Notes: generated by a model from the letters alone, not told the origin. 64,000 bases of DNA from Rhizobium sp. J15 (GCF_002531825.1 NZ_NWSX01000012.1:1-64000), one strand, 5' to 3'; positions 1 through 8,739 are shown, numbered from the stretch's first letter. Program-made: numbers and translations.

Positions 1-379
1 ATCCAACAATCAGCGCAAATTGAACATGCAAGGGGCCGCACGGCACGCCCTTCATTGCCCTTCGCTTGCGCTCAGCGCATCGCTCCTGTCGTCGCTCACC
101 CCCTCATCTGCCTGCCGGCATCTTCTCCCCGCTGGGGAGAAGGGAGTTGCCGTAGCGCCTTCGTCCCCTTTTTCCCGAGCCAGAGTAAGAGATTGGACGA
201 AGTTGCTGTTTGGTCCGTCACCGGGGACTTGCACCGCCGCCCATACGCAAGGAGAACACCACCAGCATCAGAATATCCGAAACCGCGCATGGTCACATTC
301 CGGCACGCTCCGTTAACCAGACATCAAGGTTAATGCGGGATTTATAGGGGAATGTTCCCGCGTCCCATGCCCGGAGTTC
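1..379. other. Left-edge intergenic region
   Basis: No credible gene is seen here. Bases 33-143 are one half of a dispersed palindromic repeat (listed separately). The remainder is the leader of the cell-wall hydrolase gene. Small open frames in the repeat recur wherever the repeat occurs and are not supported as genes. Confidence 0.6.
33..143. repeat. RIME-like palindromic repeat, half copy
   Basis: This stretch matches the right arm and core of the complete element at 16341-16496. It shares the GCACGGCAC block, the TTGCCCTTCGCTT block, CTCAGCGCAT, CCCCCTCATCTGCC and the terminal CTTCTCCCCGCTGGGGAGAAG hairpin in the same order. The left inverted arm is missing, so it is a truncated copy. 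The architecture resembles the rhizobial intergenic mosaic element (RIME) family, a naming that is from memory. Confidence 0.7.
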
Positions 380-1558
380 GTGTTGCGTCGAAAGAGCTCT
401 TCCCGTAGCAAGCTGCGTCTTCTTCCCGAGAACTGGGTGTCGCCTGTCATCTTCGGGCTCGCCGGCTGGCTGATTTTTCCGAGTGTCGCATCCCATGCCG
501 ATCTCGCCGCCATGCTTGCCGGTCTCGACCGGGAAGGGGAGAACTGGCGCATGGTGCTGACCAATTCGCCGGCCGGCTCCATCCATCAGGCTGAATTGGC
601 TTTTGCTGATCCGGCGGTGACGGGTTCGATCTCTTCAGGCGCCGGCATGGTGCTGGCGGATGGCCGCAAGGTTGCTTTTACTGCCAAGGACAAGGGCCAC
701 GAGGACACCCCGGACGAGGATCGCGTCAACCGCGGCACGAAGAAGGGCCGCATCGTCGCGGTCGAGAAGATGCAGCCGCCGAAGGACTTTTCCGCCGGCT
801 CCATCCTCGAGCGCACGAAAATGCTCTTCACGCCGAGCCTCGACCTCAAGGACAGGTCGGCCTTCGTCAAGCCGAAGATCCTGGGCAAGGAAATCGAGAT
901 CGCCACCTCCTTCTATAGGAAGCAGCCGGTGATGCCGGATCGCGGCGTGCCTGCGATGCTGGCAAGCCTGATCACCAGCAGCAAGGCGGACGTGCTTGCC
1001 ACGGCCTATGCGCCGGCAGCACCCGATTATTCCCGCCAGTCGCCGTTCGATTCCATTCTGGCCGATCAGCAGAGCGGCCGCTTCGTGCCCGAGATCGGCC
1101 CGCGCGATCACGCCTGGGCCGCGAGCGTGCTGTCGCCTGATGTCTTTTCCGCCCGCGAGCAGCAGTGCCTTGCTTCCGGCATCTATTTCGAGGCGCGCGG
1201 CGAATCGGTGAAAGGCCAGGCGGCCGTCGCGCAGGTCATTCTCAATCGCGTTCGCAACCCCGCCTATCCCAAGACGATCTGCGGCGTCGTCTATCAGAAC
1301 GAGGATTGGCGCAACCGCTGCCAGTTTTCCTTCGCCTGCGACAGCATCAAGGACCGGGTGAATTCGGAATATCACTGGCGAGTCGCCCGCGACGTGGCAA
1401 TGGCGGTGACGGCAGGCAAGATCTGGCTGCCGCAGGTGGGCTCGGCGACGCACTATCACGCCGTCTACGTTCGCCCGAAATGGGCCAAGACCATGGAAAA
1501 GGTCGGCCGCATCGGTCTCCATGTCTTCTATCGCACCTATGGCGGCGGCTGGAGCTGA
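380..1558 (+). CDS. Cell wall hydrolase, SleB/CwlJ-type (Hydrolase_2)
   Basis: A 392-residue protein with a probable membrane anchor or uncleaved signal around residues 20-40 and a C-terminal catalytic domain from about residue 262 to the end. That domain carries the FEARGE motif, the following AQVILNRV helix and the CQFSFACD segment typical of SleB/CwlJ-like lytic transglycosylase or amidase domains acting on peptidoglycan. The middle 200 residues are low in recognisable motifs and probably form a periplasmic spacer. The first in-frame start is GTG at 380; no better ATG exists in frame upstream. Alphaproteobacteria do not sporulate, so a role in vegetative cell-wall turnover is inferred. It stands alone before the F0 operon. 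Confidence 0.8.
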   Translation: MLRRKSSSRSKLRLLPENWVSPVIFGLAGWLIFPSVASHADLAAMLAGLDREGENWRMVLTNSPAGSIHQAELAFADPAVTGSISSGAGMVLADGRKVAFTAKDKGHEDTPDEDRVNRGTKKGRIVAVEKMQPPKDFSAGSILERTKMLFTPSLDLKDRSAFVKPKILGKEIEIATSFYRKQPVMPDRGVPAMLASLITSSKADVLATAYAPAAPDYSRQSPFDSILADQQSGRFVPEIGPRDHAWAASVLSPDVFSAREQQCLASGIYFEARGESVKGQAAVAQVILNRVRNPAYPKTICGVVYQNEDWRNRCQFSFACDSIKDRVNSEYHWRVARDVAMAVTAGKIWLPQVGSATHYHAVYVRPKWAKTMEKVGRIGLHVFYRTYGGGWS

Positions 1559-1696
1559 GATAAACCGCCCGGGCGAAGCCGTTTTCCGGCCAGGAAAAGC
1601 GGATTCTTTCAATCGAATTTGCCCGATCGCTCAGAAATCGGCCTAACGCTTTGATTCGGCAGAATTATTTTCTGGCTGGACAGAAGCTGTCTACGC

Positions 1697-1726
1697 CTTG
1701 ACTATACTAATCCCTAAAACTATGTT
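1697..1726 (+). promoter_or_regulatory. Probable sigma-70 promoter of the F0 operon
   Basis: CTTGAC at 1697-1702 is followed after 17 bases by CTATGT at 1720-1725, close to the CTTGAC-N17-CTATAT consensus known for rhizobial housekeeping promoters. It lies about 105 bp before the atpI start, in the 272-bp gap after the cell-wall hydrolase, so it is well placed to drive atpIBEF'F. Confidence 0.6.
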
Positions 1727-1830
1727 GCGCGCGACTTCAGAACGGGCCGGAAGGTTCTCAACCTTCGCGTCCTAAGTCCGAATGACCGGGGTAGCGGGAG
1801 TGCGGGCGACGGGCAGGCGAGGAGAGATCC

Positions 1831-2169
1831 ATGGCGGACGACCGCGAAGAAAGTCTTGAAAAGCGCCGTGCGCAACTGGGAGCGGAACTCGCGACCAAGC
1901 GCATCGAGGCAGGAGAGGACAGGGCCAGGGAAGCCAACGCTGAGGAAAGCCGTAAAGGCTATGCCCAGGCGATGAAGCTTTCCAGCGAGTTCATTTCCGC
2001 CATCGTCGTTGGCGCCTTGCTCGGCTATCTCTTCGACCGTTTTGTCGGCACGGCGCCTTGGGGTTTGATTGTACTTCTGCTTCTCGGATTTTGTGCCGGC
2101 GTTCTGAACGTGCTGCGTTCCGCGGGAAAGGTGTCTCATCCCCTGGAGCGCGAGGACGGCAAGAAATAA
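1831..2169 (+). CDS. atpI: ATP synthase protein I
   Basis: A 112-residue membrane protein with a charged N-terminal helix (residues 1-48, Arg/Glu rich) and two hydrophobic segments at about residues 53-70 and 75-95, the usual AtpI plan. AtpI helps assemble the c-ring of the F0 sector. The start is ATG at 1831, preceded by GGAGAG. It is the first gene of the operon atpI-atpB-atpE-atpF'-atpF, 63 bp before atpB. Identification rests on topology and position as much as sequence, since AtpI is poorly conserved. Confidence 0.9.
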   Translation: MADDREESLEKRRAQLGAELATKRIEAGEDRAREANAEESRKGYAQAMKLSSEFISAIVVGALLGYLFDRFVGTAPWGLIVLLLLGFCAGVLNVLRSAGKVSHPLEREDGKK

Positions 2170-2232
2170 GGACCGGTTCCCGGTCCAGTGCAATGACCCC
2201 GCGTCCTGCGGGCCAAAGAGAGAGAACCTGCG

Positions 2233-2985
2233 GTGTCTAACGATCCGACTCATCAGTTCCTGATCCAGAAGATTGTGCCGATCGAAATCGGCGGAATTGA
2301 TTTTTCGTTCACCAATGCGTCGCTCTTCATGGTCGCCTCGGCAGCTGCTGCCGCCGGCTTCCTCTATTTCTCGACCTCGAACCGCGCCATCGTGCCGGGC
2401 CGCTCGCAGTCGGTCGCGGAAATGTCCTATGAATTCATCGCCGGCATGCTGAAGGAAGGCGCGGGCAAGCAGGGAATGAAGTTCTTCCCGCTGGTCTTCT
2501 CGCTCTTCATGTTCGTTCTGACGGCCAATCTACTCGGCATGTTCCCGTACTTCTTCACGGTGACGAGCCAGATCATCGTGACCTTCGCCCTTGCCTTGCT
2601 CGTCATCGGCACGGTTCTCGTCTACGGTTTCTACAAGCACGGCTTCCACTTCCTGAATGTCTTCGTGCCCTCGGGCGTGCCGGGCATTCTGCTGCCGCTG
2701 GTCGTCGCGATCGAAATCATTTCCTTCCTGTCCCGTCCGATTTCGCTCTCTGTTCGTCTTTTCGCGAACATGCTCGCCGGTCACATCACGCTGAAGGTGT
2801 TCGCAGGCTTCGTCGCCTCGCTCGGAGCCCTCGGTGCCGTTGGTATCGGCGGAGCCATTCTTCCCCTCATCATGACCGTCGCCCTGACCGGTCTCGAGTT
2901 CCTCGTTGCCTTCCTCCAGGCTTACGTCTTTGCGGTGCTGACTTGCATGTACCTCAACGACGCGATCCATCCGGGCGGGCACTAA
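2233..2985 (+). CDS. atpB: ATP synthase F0 subunit a
   Basis: A 250-residue polytopic membrane protein forming the stator half of the proton channel. The essential arginine lies in the block [16 protein letters not shown] at about residues 172-187, the hallmark of subunit a. Five or more hydrophobic segments follow an N-terminal stretch containing [13 protein letters not shown]. The start is GTG at 2233; no in-frame ATG precedes it. Length is normal for an alphaproteobacterial subunit a. It sits between atpI and atpE in the F0 operon; the F1 genes (atpHAGDC) are not in this window, as expected for a lineage with split F0 and F1 operons. Confidence 0.97.
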   Translation: MSNDPTHQFLIQKIVPIEIGGIDFSFTNASLFMVASAAAAAGFLYFSTSNRAIVPGRSQSVAEMSYEFIAGMLKEGAGKQGMKFFPLVFSLFMFVLTANLLGMFPYFFTVTSQIIVTFALALLVIGTVLVYGFYKHGFHFLNVFVPSGVPGILLPLVVAIEIISFLSRPISLSVRLFANMLAGHITLKVFAGFVASLGALGAVGIGGAILPLIMTVALTGLEFLVAFLQAYVFAVLTCMYLNDAIHPGGH

Positions 2986-3052
2986 GGATAACGACATCGA
3001 CGTCAAAGGGCGTCAGTCATTCGCCGCAACAACCATTTCAAAGGAGTTCAAC

Positions 3053-3280
3053 ATGGAAGCGGAAGCAGCAAAGTTCATCGGTGCAGGTCTGGCTTGCTTT
3101 GGTATGGCCGGTACGGCTCTCGGCCTCGGCAACATCTTCGGCAGCTACCTCTCCGGCGCTCTGCGCAATCCGTCTGCCGCTGACAGCCAGTTCGGCCGTC
3201 TGGTATTCGGCTTCGCCGTTACGGAAGCTCTGGGCATCTTCTCGCTGCTCGTCGCTCTCCTCCTCCTCTTCGCCGTCTGA
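3053..3280 (+). CDS. atpE: ATP synthase F0 subunit c
   Basis: A 75-residue hairpin proteolipid with two transmembrane helices joined by the polar loop RNP at residues 38-40. The proton-binding carboxylate is Glu58, in [11 protein letters not shown]. Multiple copies form the rotating c-ring. The start ATG at 3053 follows AAGGAG with good spacing, a strong ribosome site in keeping with the high copy number needed. A stable hairpin lies directly downstream, before atpF', and may favour excess c-subunit production. Confidence 0.97.
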   Translation: MEAEAAKFIGAGLACFGMAGTALGLGNIFGSYLSGALRNPSAADSQFGRLVFGFAVTEALGIFSLLVALLLLFAV

Positions 3281-3295
3281 TATCGGCGGATAGAT

Positions 3296-3331
3296 GGATC
3301 ACGGCCTGCTGACCGCAAGCCGTGATCCTTT
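3296..3331 (+). other. Intercistronic hairpin between atpE and atpF'
   Basis: A perfect 10-bp inverted repeat, GGATCACGGC at 3296-3305 and GCCGTGATCC at 3319-3328, with a 13-base loop and only three T residues after it. It lies 16 bp past the atpE stop and 30 bp before the atpF' start. The short T-run makes it a weak terminator at best; partial termination or 3'-end protection of an atpIBE transcript is plausible. Confidence 0.65.
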
Positions 3332-3358
3332 GCATTTGCAGTCCACCTGGAGGTGAGC

Positions 3359-3982
3359 ATGTTTTTTGTGACCCCGGCTTACGCTGAAGAAGCACCGGCG
3401 GCAGCGACCGGCACGGATGCGCATGCCGCTCCGGCCGCAGGCGAGGTCCATACCGAGACCGGCGTTGCCGAAGGCGAACACGCCCGCGGCCCGTTCCCGC
3501 CCTTCGATTCGACGACCTACGCATCCCAGCTGCTCTGGCTGGTGATCACGTTCGGCGTCTTCTACCTCCTTATGCAAAAGGTCATCGCGCCGCGCATCGG
3601 GGCCATTCTCGATCAGCGCCACACGCGCATCTCCCAGGATCTGGAAGAGGCAGGCCGCCTGAAAGCGGAAGCCGACGCTGCTGTCGTGACCTATGAAGGC
3701 GAGCTGGCCGCTGCCCGCGCCAAGTCGAATGCGATCGGTTCCGCCGCGCGCGACGCCGCCAAGGTCAAGGCCGAAGCGGATCGCCGCGCCGTCGAAGCGA
3801 GCCTGTCGGAAAAGATCAAGGCTGCCGAAGCCCGGATCTCCGATATCAAGGCGAAGGCTTTTGCCGATGTCGGCACCATTGCCGAGGAAACGGCCGCTGC
3901 CGTCGTCGAACAGCTGATCGGCGGCACGGCCGCCAAGGCAGATGTCGCCGCCGCCGTCGCGGCCGCCAAGAAGGAGGCTTGA
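3359..3982 (+). CDS. atpG: ATP synthase F0 subunit b'
   Basis: A 207-residue second b-type subunit (also called atpF2 or atpX). After an Ala/Glu/His-rich N-terminus (residues 1-50) there is one transmembrane helix near residues 58-76, then a long charged coiled coil rich in Ala, Lys and Glu that forms half of the peripheral stalk with subunit b. ATG at 3359 is preferred over GTG at 3353 because GGAGG at 3349-3353 is then correctly spaced (5 bases). The gene ends 3 bp before atpF. Paired b and b' subunits are normal in alphaproteobacteria and cyanobacteria. Confidence 0.93.
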   Translation: MFFVTPAYAEEAPAAATGTDAHAAPAAGEVHTETGVAEGEHARGPFPPFDSTTYASQLLWLVITFGVFYLLMQKVIAPRIGAILDQRHTRISQDLEEAGRLKAEADAAVVTYEGELAAARAKSNAIGSAARDAAKVKAEADRRAVEASLSEKIKAAEARISDIKAKAFADVGTIAEETAAAVVEQLIGGTAAKADVAAAVAAAKKEA

Positions 3983-3985
3983 TCA

Positions 3986-4477
3986 ATGGAATTTCACCTT
4001 GACGCGACTTTCTTCGCTTTCGTCGGCCTCGTCCTGTTCCTGGCGCTGGTCGTCTACCTGAAGGTTCCGGGCATGATGGCAAGGTCGCTCGACGACCGCG
4101 CCGATCAGATCCGCAATGAGCTGGCGGAAGCCAAGCGCCTGCGCGAGGAAGCCCAGCATCTGCTCGCCGAATACCAGCGCAAGCGCAAGGAAGCGGAAGC
4201 CGAAGCGGCCCACATCGTTGCCGCCGCCGAGCGCGAAGCAGAAATGCTGACCACTGAGGCGAAGAAGAAGACGGAAGAATTCGTCGCCAACCGCACCGCG
4301 CTCTCCGAGCAGAAGATCAAGCAGGCCGAAGCCGATGCGATGAAGGCGGTCCGTTCCGCCGCCGTCGATCTGGCAATCGCCGCCGCCGAAACCGTGCTTG
4401 CCAAGCAGGCGGACGGCAAGGTCCAGTCCGAGCTCTTCGGCAACGCTGTCGGGCAGGTCAAGACGCGGCTCAACTGA
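3986..4477 (+). CDS. atpF: ATP synthase F0 subunit b
   Basis: A 163-residue subunit b: one transmembrane helix at residues 6-25 (FFAFVGLVLFLALVVYL) followed by a continuous charged coiled coil to the C-terminus, typical of the peripheral stalk that holds F1 against rotation. It begins 3 bp after the stop of atpF' and shares that transcript. A strong intrinsic terminator lies 22 bp downstream, closing the operon. Confidence 0.95.
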   Translation: MEFHLDATFFAFVGLVLFLALVVYLKVPGMMARSLDDRADQIRNELAEAKRLREEAQHLLAEYQRKRKEAEAEAAHIVAAAEREAEMLTTEAKKKTEEFVANRTALSEQKIKQAEADAMKAVRSAAVDLAIAAAETVLAKQADGKVQSELFGNAVGQVKTRLN

Positions 4478-4498
4478 GCGGTATCGAATAGAATGAGT

Positions 4499-4526
4499 GA
4501 AAGGCCGGGCATGTCCCGGCCTTTTT
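4499..4526 (+). terminator. Intrinsic terminator of the F0 operon
   Basis: AAGGCCGGG at 4501-4509, a 5-base loop, then CCCGGCC at 4515-4521 followed by TTTTT. GC-rich stem plus T-run is a textbook Rho-independent terminator placed 22 bp after the atpF stop. Confidence 0.9.
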
Positions 4527-4604
4527 CGTTGAATGCTCGGTCTCGCCGGTCCTTCGGACGCCCGCTTGCGGGCGAAGAGACAGTCCGCTCCCACTCGATC
4601 CCCT

Positions 4605-4815
4605 CTTCTCCCCAGCGGGGAGAAGGTGCCCGTAGGGCGGATGAGGGGGCGGCGAAGCCGGTCTTTTCCAACAACGTTCTTACGTGCCGTTGTCGTCTCG
4701 ACCATGCTCAGGGCGCTGGGCGCTATTGTTTAGCGTCGCGGAGGTTTTCAGTGAGTGTATGTGCCGTGCGGCCCCCTCATCCGCCTGCCGGCACCTTCTC
4801 CCCGAGGGGAGAAGA
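4605..4815. repeat. RIME-like element with two facing arms
   Basis: The left arm (4605-4650) has CTTCTCCCC-AGC-GGGGAGAAG then GGATGAGGGGG; the right arm (4772-4815) has CCCCCTCATCCGCC then CCTTCTCCCCGAGGGGAGAAG. The arms are inverted relative to one another, as in the complete copy at 16341-16496, but the 120-bp centre differs from that copy except for GTGCCGTGCGGCC next to the right arm. Confidence 0.7.
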
Positions 4816-4886
4816 GATCATGCCGTGCCGTCACCGTTCCTTGCGCTGCCTCCGGCAGTCCTGGCTTCTTATTCTCTGTGGGCGAC

Positions 4887-5576
4887 CTATCCCGGAATCA
4901 GCCCATCCGTCTCAGGACCATCCTCACCCTTCCGCAACGGCCTGAAGGTCATCCGGTGCAGCGAGCAGGGACCGTGTTTCTCGATGCCGGCACGGTGCTG
5001 CGCCGTGCCGTAGCCTGCATGCGCGGCAAAGCCGTAGTCCGGAAAGACGTTATGCGCGCGCGCCATCATCCGGTCGCGCGTCACCTTGGCAACGATCGAG
5101 GCGGCGGCAATCGAGACCGATCGGGCATCGCCTTTGACCACGGCCTGTCCGGGGCAATCGAGCCCGGGCGGCACGTCCAGCCCATCCGTCAGCACGTAGC
5201 TTGCCGGAACGGCAAGACTGCAGATGGCGCGGCGCATGGCGTCGAGGCTCGCCTTGCGAATATCAGTCTCATCGATGCGCGTGGAGCTGGAGGAGGCGAT
5301 GGAGACGGTAGCGGTCGCCAGGATCTGTGCGAACAGTTCCTCGCGCCGTTGCGCGGAAAGCTGCTTGGAATCGTTCAGACCTTCAGGGATGCGTTTCGGA
5401 TCGAGGATGACGGCCGCAGCCACGACAGGCCCGGCCAGCGGCCCGCGGCCTGCCTCGTCGGCGCCGGCAACCGGCCAATGGCCAGCCTTGCGGGCTTTCA
5501 GTTCCAGACGGAAATCCGGCACGAGCGGAACCGTGTCGAAAAGCAGGGGAGAATCGGGTGGCGTGCGACGTTTCAT
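4887..5576 (-). CDS. rnhB: Ribonuclease HII
   Basis: A 229-residue enzyme that cleaves RNA in RNA-DNA hybrids and at single ribonucleotides in DNA. The catalytic [12 protein letters not shown] block near residues 40-51 supplies the Asp-Glu pair. [18 protein letters not shown] and [13 protein letters not shown] follow in the family order. I place the start at ATG 5576 ([10 protein letters not shown]) because the upstream 32 in-frame residues are not family-like. It lies on the same strand as the radical SAM gene but 256 bp downstream of it, with a degenerate repeat and a hairpin between. Confidence 0.92.
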   Translation of the reverse strand: MKRRTPPDSPLLFDTVPLVPDFRLELKARKAGHWPVAGADEAGRGPLAGPVVAAAVILDPKRIPEGLNDSKQLSAQRREELFAQILATATVSIASSSSTRIDETDIRKASLDAMRRAICSLAVPASYVLTDGLDVPPGLDCPGQAVVKGDARSVSIAAASIVAKVTRDRMMARAHNVFPDYGFAAHAGYGTAQHRAGIEKHGPCSLHRMTFRPLRKGEDGPETDGLIPG

Positions 5577-5737
5577 GCGGCTGAACCTCGCACGCCAACC
5601 CGATTTCCCGCAAGTCCCCGGATCAGGGCGGCGGCCGGGGACGGTCCGGCGGATGGTGGCGGTCAGGGCCATCCGCGGGAATTGCGCTCGGGCTCGAAAA
5701 CAGGGCGGTTTCTCGATGGGCCGATGCGCAAGCTTGA

Positions 5738-5806
5738 AGCAATTCCGGGAAAAGTAAGAAGATCCCCGAAGTTGATTGAAACAAAGGGTTTGAGCGGTCT
5801 GCGCTT
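5738..5806. repeat. Degenerate AGCAATT/AACAAAG intergenic repeat, copy A
   Basis: Begins AGCAATTCCGGGAAAAGTA and later has AAACAAAG, then TGAGCGGT and CGC. The same ordered blocks occur at 34466-34543. Both resemble a common rhizobial intergenic repeat, recalled from memory. The element sits between rnhB and the radical SAM gene. Confidence 0.45.
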
Positions 5807-5826
5807 CCCTGAAAGCCGAACCGCTC
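5792..5826 (-). terminator. Possible hairpin terminator after the radical SAM gene
   Basis: GAGCGGT (5792-5798) pairs with ACCGCTC (5820-5826), with further internal pairing between GCTT and AAGC. It starts 7 bp past the stop of the leftward radical SAM gene, but no T-run follows on that strand, so this is a weak call. It overlaps the end of repeat copy A. Confidence 0.35.
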
Positions 5827-5832
5827 CAGCAA

Positions 5833-6990
5833 TCAGAGCAGCGACAGCTGCACGCCGCTGCCGTCGGGCGGCACGAACAGATCGTCGCGCAACGGCACGC
5901 TGCGCCGCGTCAGCTCGAAGCGTCTCGCCGCCATTTCGAAGCGGCGCGCGATCTGCCAGGCATAGGGACCCGCACCCTTCATGCGCTTGCCGAATTCGGC
6001 ATCGTAATCCTTGCCGCCGCGCATCGAGCGCACCAGCGACATCACATGCCGGTAGCGATCGGGATAATGCTGCAGCAGCCAGTCGCGGAAGAGCGGGCTG
6101 ACTTCGAGAGGAAGCCTCAGGATGACGTAGCTCGCCTCCGCGGCGCCGGCGGCCTTGGCCGATTCGAGGATACGTTCCAATTCATGGTCGTTCAGCGCCG
6201 GAATGAGCGGGGCGGCCATGACAGCCGTCTGGATGCCCGCTTCGGCGAGCGCGTGGATCGTCTCCAGGCGCCGCGGCGGTGTGGCGGCGCGCGGTTCCAT
6301 CGCCCGGGCAAGCTTGCGGTCGAGCGTGGTCACCGAGATGCCGACCCGCACCAGGTTTTTCTTCGCCATCTCCTGCAGGATGTCGAGGTCACGCAGGATC
6401 ATCGCCGACTTGGTGACGATCGATACCGGATGGTTCGCCTTGTTCAGCACTTCGAGAATGCCGCGCATGATGCGCCATTCCTTCTCGATCGGCTGGTAGG
6501 GATCGGTATTGGTCCCGATCGCGATGACCCGCACCTTGTAGCCCGGCTTGGCGAGCTCCCGCTCCAGCAGCTTCGCCGCATCGGGCTTGGCGAAGAGCTT
6601 CGTCTCGAAGTCGAGCCCGGCGGAAAGCCCCATATAGGCGTGCGTCGGCCGCGCGAAGCAGTAGATGCAGCCGTGCTCGCAGCCACGATAGGGGTTGATC
6701 GAGCGATCGAAGGAAATATCAGGCGATTCGTTGCGGGTGATGGCCGTGCGCGGCTTTTCGACCTGCACTTCGGTCTTGAAAGGCGGCAGGTCTTCCAGCG
6801 TCTGCCAGCCGTCGTCGAAGGTCTCCCGCTGCAGCGCCTCGAACCGCCCTGTCGGGTTCAGCCCGGCGCCACGGCCGCGCCGGCGATCGACCTCGATCCT
6901 GAGGCCGGAGGAAACGATCATCGCATCGGCAATATCTGCCGTATTGGCAGGCGCGAATGCGGCCTGCCCTGCCAGGGACTGCTCTCTCAT
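5833..6990 (-). CDS. PA0069-family radical SAM protein
   Basis: A 385-residue protein with the radical SAM cysteine motif C-x3-C-x2-C in [16 protein letters not shown] (about residues 102-117), which binds a 4Fe-4S cluster and S-adenosylmethionine. The spacing before it ([10 protein letters not shown]) and the later segment [19 protein letters not shown] match the PA0069/SplB-like subgroup, related to spore photoproduct lyase. The substrate of this subgroup is unknown to me, so no reaction is assigned. It diverges from the glycosyltransferase-like gene at 7131 with 140 bp between. Confidence 0.88.
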   Translation of the reverse strand: MREQSLAGQAAFAPANTADIADAMIVSSGLRIEVDRRRGRGAGLNPTGRFEALQRETFDDGWQTLEDLPPFKTEVQVEKPRTAITRNESPDISFDRSINPYRGCEHGCIYCFARPTHAYMGLSAGLDFETKLFAKPDAAKLLERELAKPGYKVRVIAIGTNTDPYQPIEKEWRIMRGILEVLNKANHPVSIVTKSAMILRDLDILQEMAKKNLVRVGISVTTLDRKLARAMEPRAATPPRRLETIHALAEAGIQTAVMAAPLIPALNDHELERILESAKAAGAAEASYVILRLPLEVSPLFRDWLLQHYPDRYRHVMSLVRSMRGGKDYDAEFGKRMKGAGPYAWQIARRFEMAARRFELTRRSVPLRDDLFVPPDGSGVQLSLL

Positions 6991-7130
6991 CGGATTCTCC
7001 CGCGGCGGAAGAGCCAGTGCTTCCGTCCGTTTTGATGATTAAATTCCTATCCGCAAAACGAGAACAATGCAAGAACAAAATATGGGAAATGCTGCTGGCG
7101 GAAATTTGGATGGCGCATTATAGATAGCCG

Positions 7131-7649
7131 ATGTTGACGGTTGTTCTCGAATGTCAGGATCAGGAATCCGAGCTGGCCCAGACCCTGTCGGTGCTGGTGG
7201 CGGGCGCGGTGGAGGGGCTCGTGAGCGATGTGGTCGTGCTCGATCACGGCTCATCCGACGGCACCTCGCGGGTGGCGGACGCGGCCGGCTGCCGCTTCTA
7301 TTCCAAATGGGATATCAAGGACATCGTCCGCTCAGCGCGCGGCGAGTGGCTGCTCTTCGTCGAGCCGGGCGCAAGGCCCCAGGCCGGCTGGATCGACGAG
7401 ATTTCCGAATATGTTGCGCTGAACAAGCTGCCGGCGCACTTTACCGCCTCGCGCGGCTATCGGCGCCCTTTCTTCCAGCGCGTCCGCCGCGCCGCGCCGC
7501 CGCTGGAGCTCGGTTTGCTGATGCCGAAGCACCAGGCGCTCGCTGCGGCCAGAAGCGGTATGCGCCTTGCCGAATTCGTCAAAGGGCAGAAGCCGCGCAA
7601 ACTCTCCAGCGAACTGATTCCCTCCTGGGTCGCCCGCGCCGCGCGGTGA
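7131..7649 (+). CDS. Glycosyltransferase family 2-like protein, short
   Basis: A 172-residue protein with the N-terminal half of a GT-A fold: a first beta strand (LTVVLECQD), the nucleotide-binding VVLDHGSSDGT block near residues 34-44, and RGEWLLFVEPGARP near residues 70-83, where family 2 enzymes normally carry a DxD metal motif. Here that position reads VEPGA, without aspartates, and the protein stops well short of a full GT2 enzyme. It may be a catalytically altered or partner protein. ATG at 7131 is the first good start. Confidence 0.7.
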   Translation: MLTVVLECQDQESELAQTLSVLVAGAVEGLVSDVVVLDHGSSDGTSRVADAAGCRFYSKWDIKDIVRSARGEWLLFVEPGARPQAGWIDEISEYVALNKLPAHFTASRGYRRPFFQRVRRAAPPLELGLLMPKHQALAAARSGMRLAEFVKGQKPRKLSSELIPSWVARAAR

Positions 7650-7831
7650 TGCCGCACCCCTCCCGTCGCTTCGCAAAAGATGGCGTCCGATACGATTTCG
7701 CGCTATAATTTCCGCATGGCGCCGTCGAAGCGCCTCGCTTCGTAACGGATGGCCATGGAATGCCGGTGGACGGCAGAACAGGTCAGCGGAAATCTCCTCT
7801 TCTGCCGGGCTCCGGCGAAAGGAGGTGCGTC

Positions 7832-8146
7832 ATGGTACGCGGTATGATTTACGGCCTGCTGGCCGTCATATTGCCGATATCGCTGATCGCGCATCCGCAT
7901 CCGGCTGCATCGCAGATGGTGCGCAGTTGCGCAGGCCGATCCGAGATCGTCAATTTCCTGGACAGAAATTTCGGCGAAAAGCTCACGGCAGTCGGATTGA
8001 TCAATCAGAACGCCATTCTTGAGGTCTATGCCGCCGAAAGCGGCACCTGGACGCTCATCGTAACGGATGTTCACGGCATAAGCTGCTTCCTGCTGTCGGG
8101 TGACAGCTGGGATACCATGCCCGCTCTGCCGGGCATTGGCACATAG
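7832..8146 (+). CDS. Small secreted protein of unknown function
   Basis: A 104-residue protein with a clear signal peptide (MVRGMIYGLLAVILPISL, cleavage likely after the ...AAS region near residue 27). The mature part contains the two cysteines of SCAGR and SCFLLSG and a YAAESGTWTLI segment that suggests a small beta-rich periplasmic domain. The start is ATG 7832 because AAAGGAGG lies 7 bases upstream, an unusually strong ribosome site. No function can be assigned. It converges with moaB. Confidence 0.7.
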   Translation: MVRGMIYGLLAVILPISLIAHPHPAASQMVRSCAGRSEIVNFLDRNFGEKLTAVGLINQNAILEVYAAESGTWTLIVTDVHGISCFLLSGDSWDTMPALPGIGT

Positions 8147-8184
8147 GCAATGGTGCCGTTGATCCGGCGCCGGTGCTGGCCGGC

Positions 8185-8739
8185 CTATTTCGCCGCGCCG
8201 CGTTTCAGGTGCTCGTCCAGCCGTGGCATGATCTCGACGAAATTGCACGGGGTGTGGCGATAGTCGAGCTGGGCTTTCAGGATGCCGTCCCAGGCATCCC
8301 GGCAGGCGCCCGGCGAGCCCGGTAGCACGAAGATGAAGGTGGAATTGGCAACGCCTCCGGTGGCGCGCGATTGGATGGTCGCCGTGCCGATCTTTTCATA
8401 GGAGATGCGGTGAAAGATGGCCGAAAAGCCATCCATCCGCTTTTCGAACAGCGGCTCCAGCGCCTCGGGCGTCACGTCGCGGCCGGTAAAGCCGGTGCCC
8501 CCCGTGGTGATGACGACGTCGATTTCGTCCCGCTCCGTCCACGCCTTGACCGTTGCGGCGATCTTCTCCCGATCGTCTGGCACGATCGCCCGGTCGATGA
8601 GCTTATGACCTGCCTCGGCGATTCGCGCCGCCAGCGTATCGCCCGATTTGTCGGTCTCCGGCGTGCGCGTATCGGAGACGGTGAGAATCGCGATGCCGAC
8701 GGCGATGAAGGGCCGCTTCTCGTCCAGACCTGCCATCAT
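8185..8739 (-). CDS. moaB: Molybdenum cofactor biosynthesis protein B
   Basis: A 184-residue MoaB/Mog-type protein acting on molybdopterin, where MogA-type enzymes adenylylate the cofactor. The motif TTGGTGFTGRDVTPEAL (about residues 78-94) and the later LPGSPGACRDAWDGI segment are diagnostic of the MoCF-binding fold. The start overlaps the ispE stop by 4 bases (8736-8739), so it is translationally coupled as the last gene of a TPR-ispE-moaB operon. An MoaB versus MogA assignment cannot be settled by eye; length and the opening DEKRPFIAVGIAILTVSDTR favour MoaB. Confidence 0.88.
   Translation of the reverse strand: MMAGLDEKRPFIAVGIAILTVSDTRTPETDKSGDTLAARIAEAGHKLIDRAIVPDDREKIAATVKAWTERDEIDVVITTGGTGFTGRDVTPEALEPLFEKRMDGFSAIFHRISYEKIGTATIQSRATGGVANSTFIFVLPGSPGACRDAWDGILKAQLDYRHTPCNFVEIMPRLDEHLKRGAAK

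Larger units (their letters stand above)
4478..4886. other. Gap between atpF and rnhB
   Basis: This 409-bp stretch between convergent genes contains the atpF terminator (4499-4526) and two facing arms of a RIME-like repeat (4605-4650 and 4772-4815). Between the arms, 4651-4771 shows no recognisable coding pattern. No gene is supported. Confidence 0.6.
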
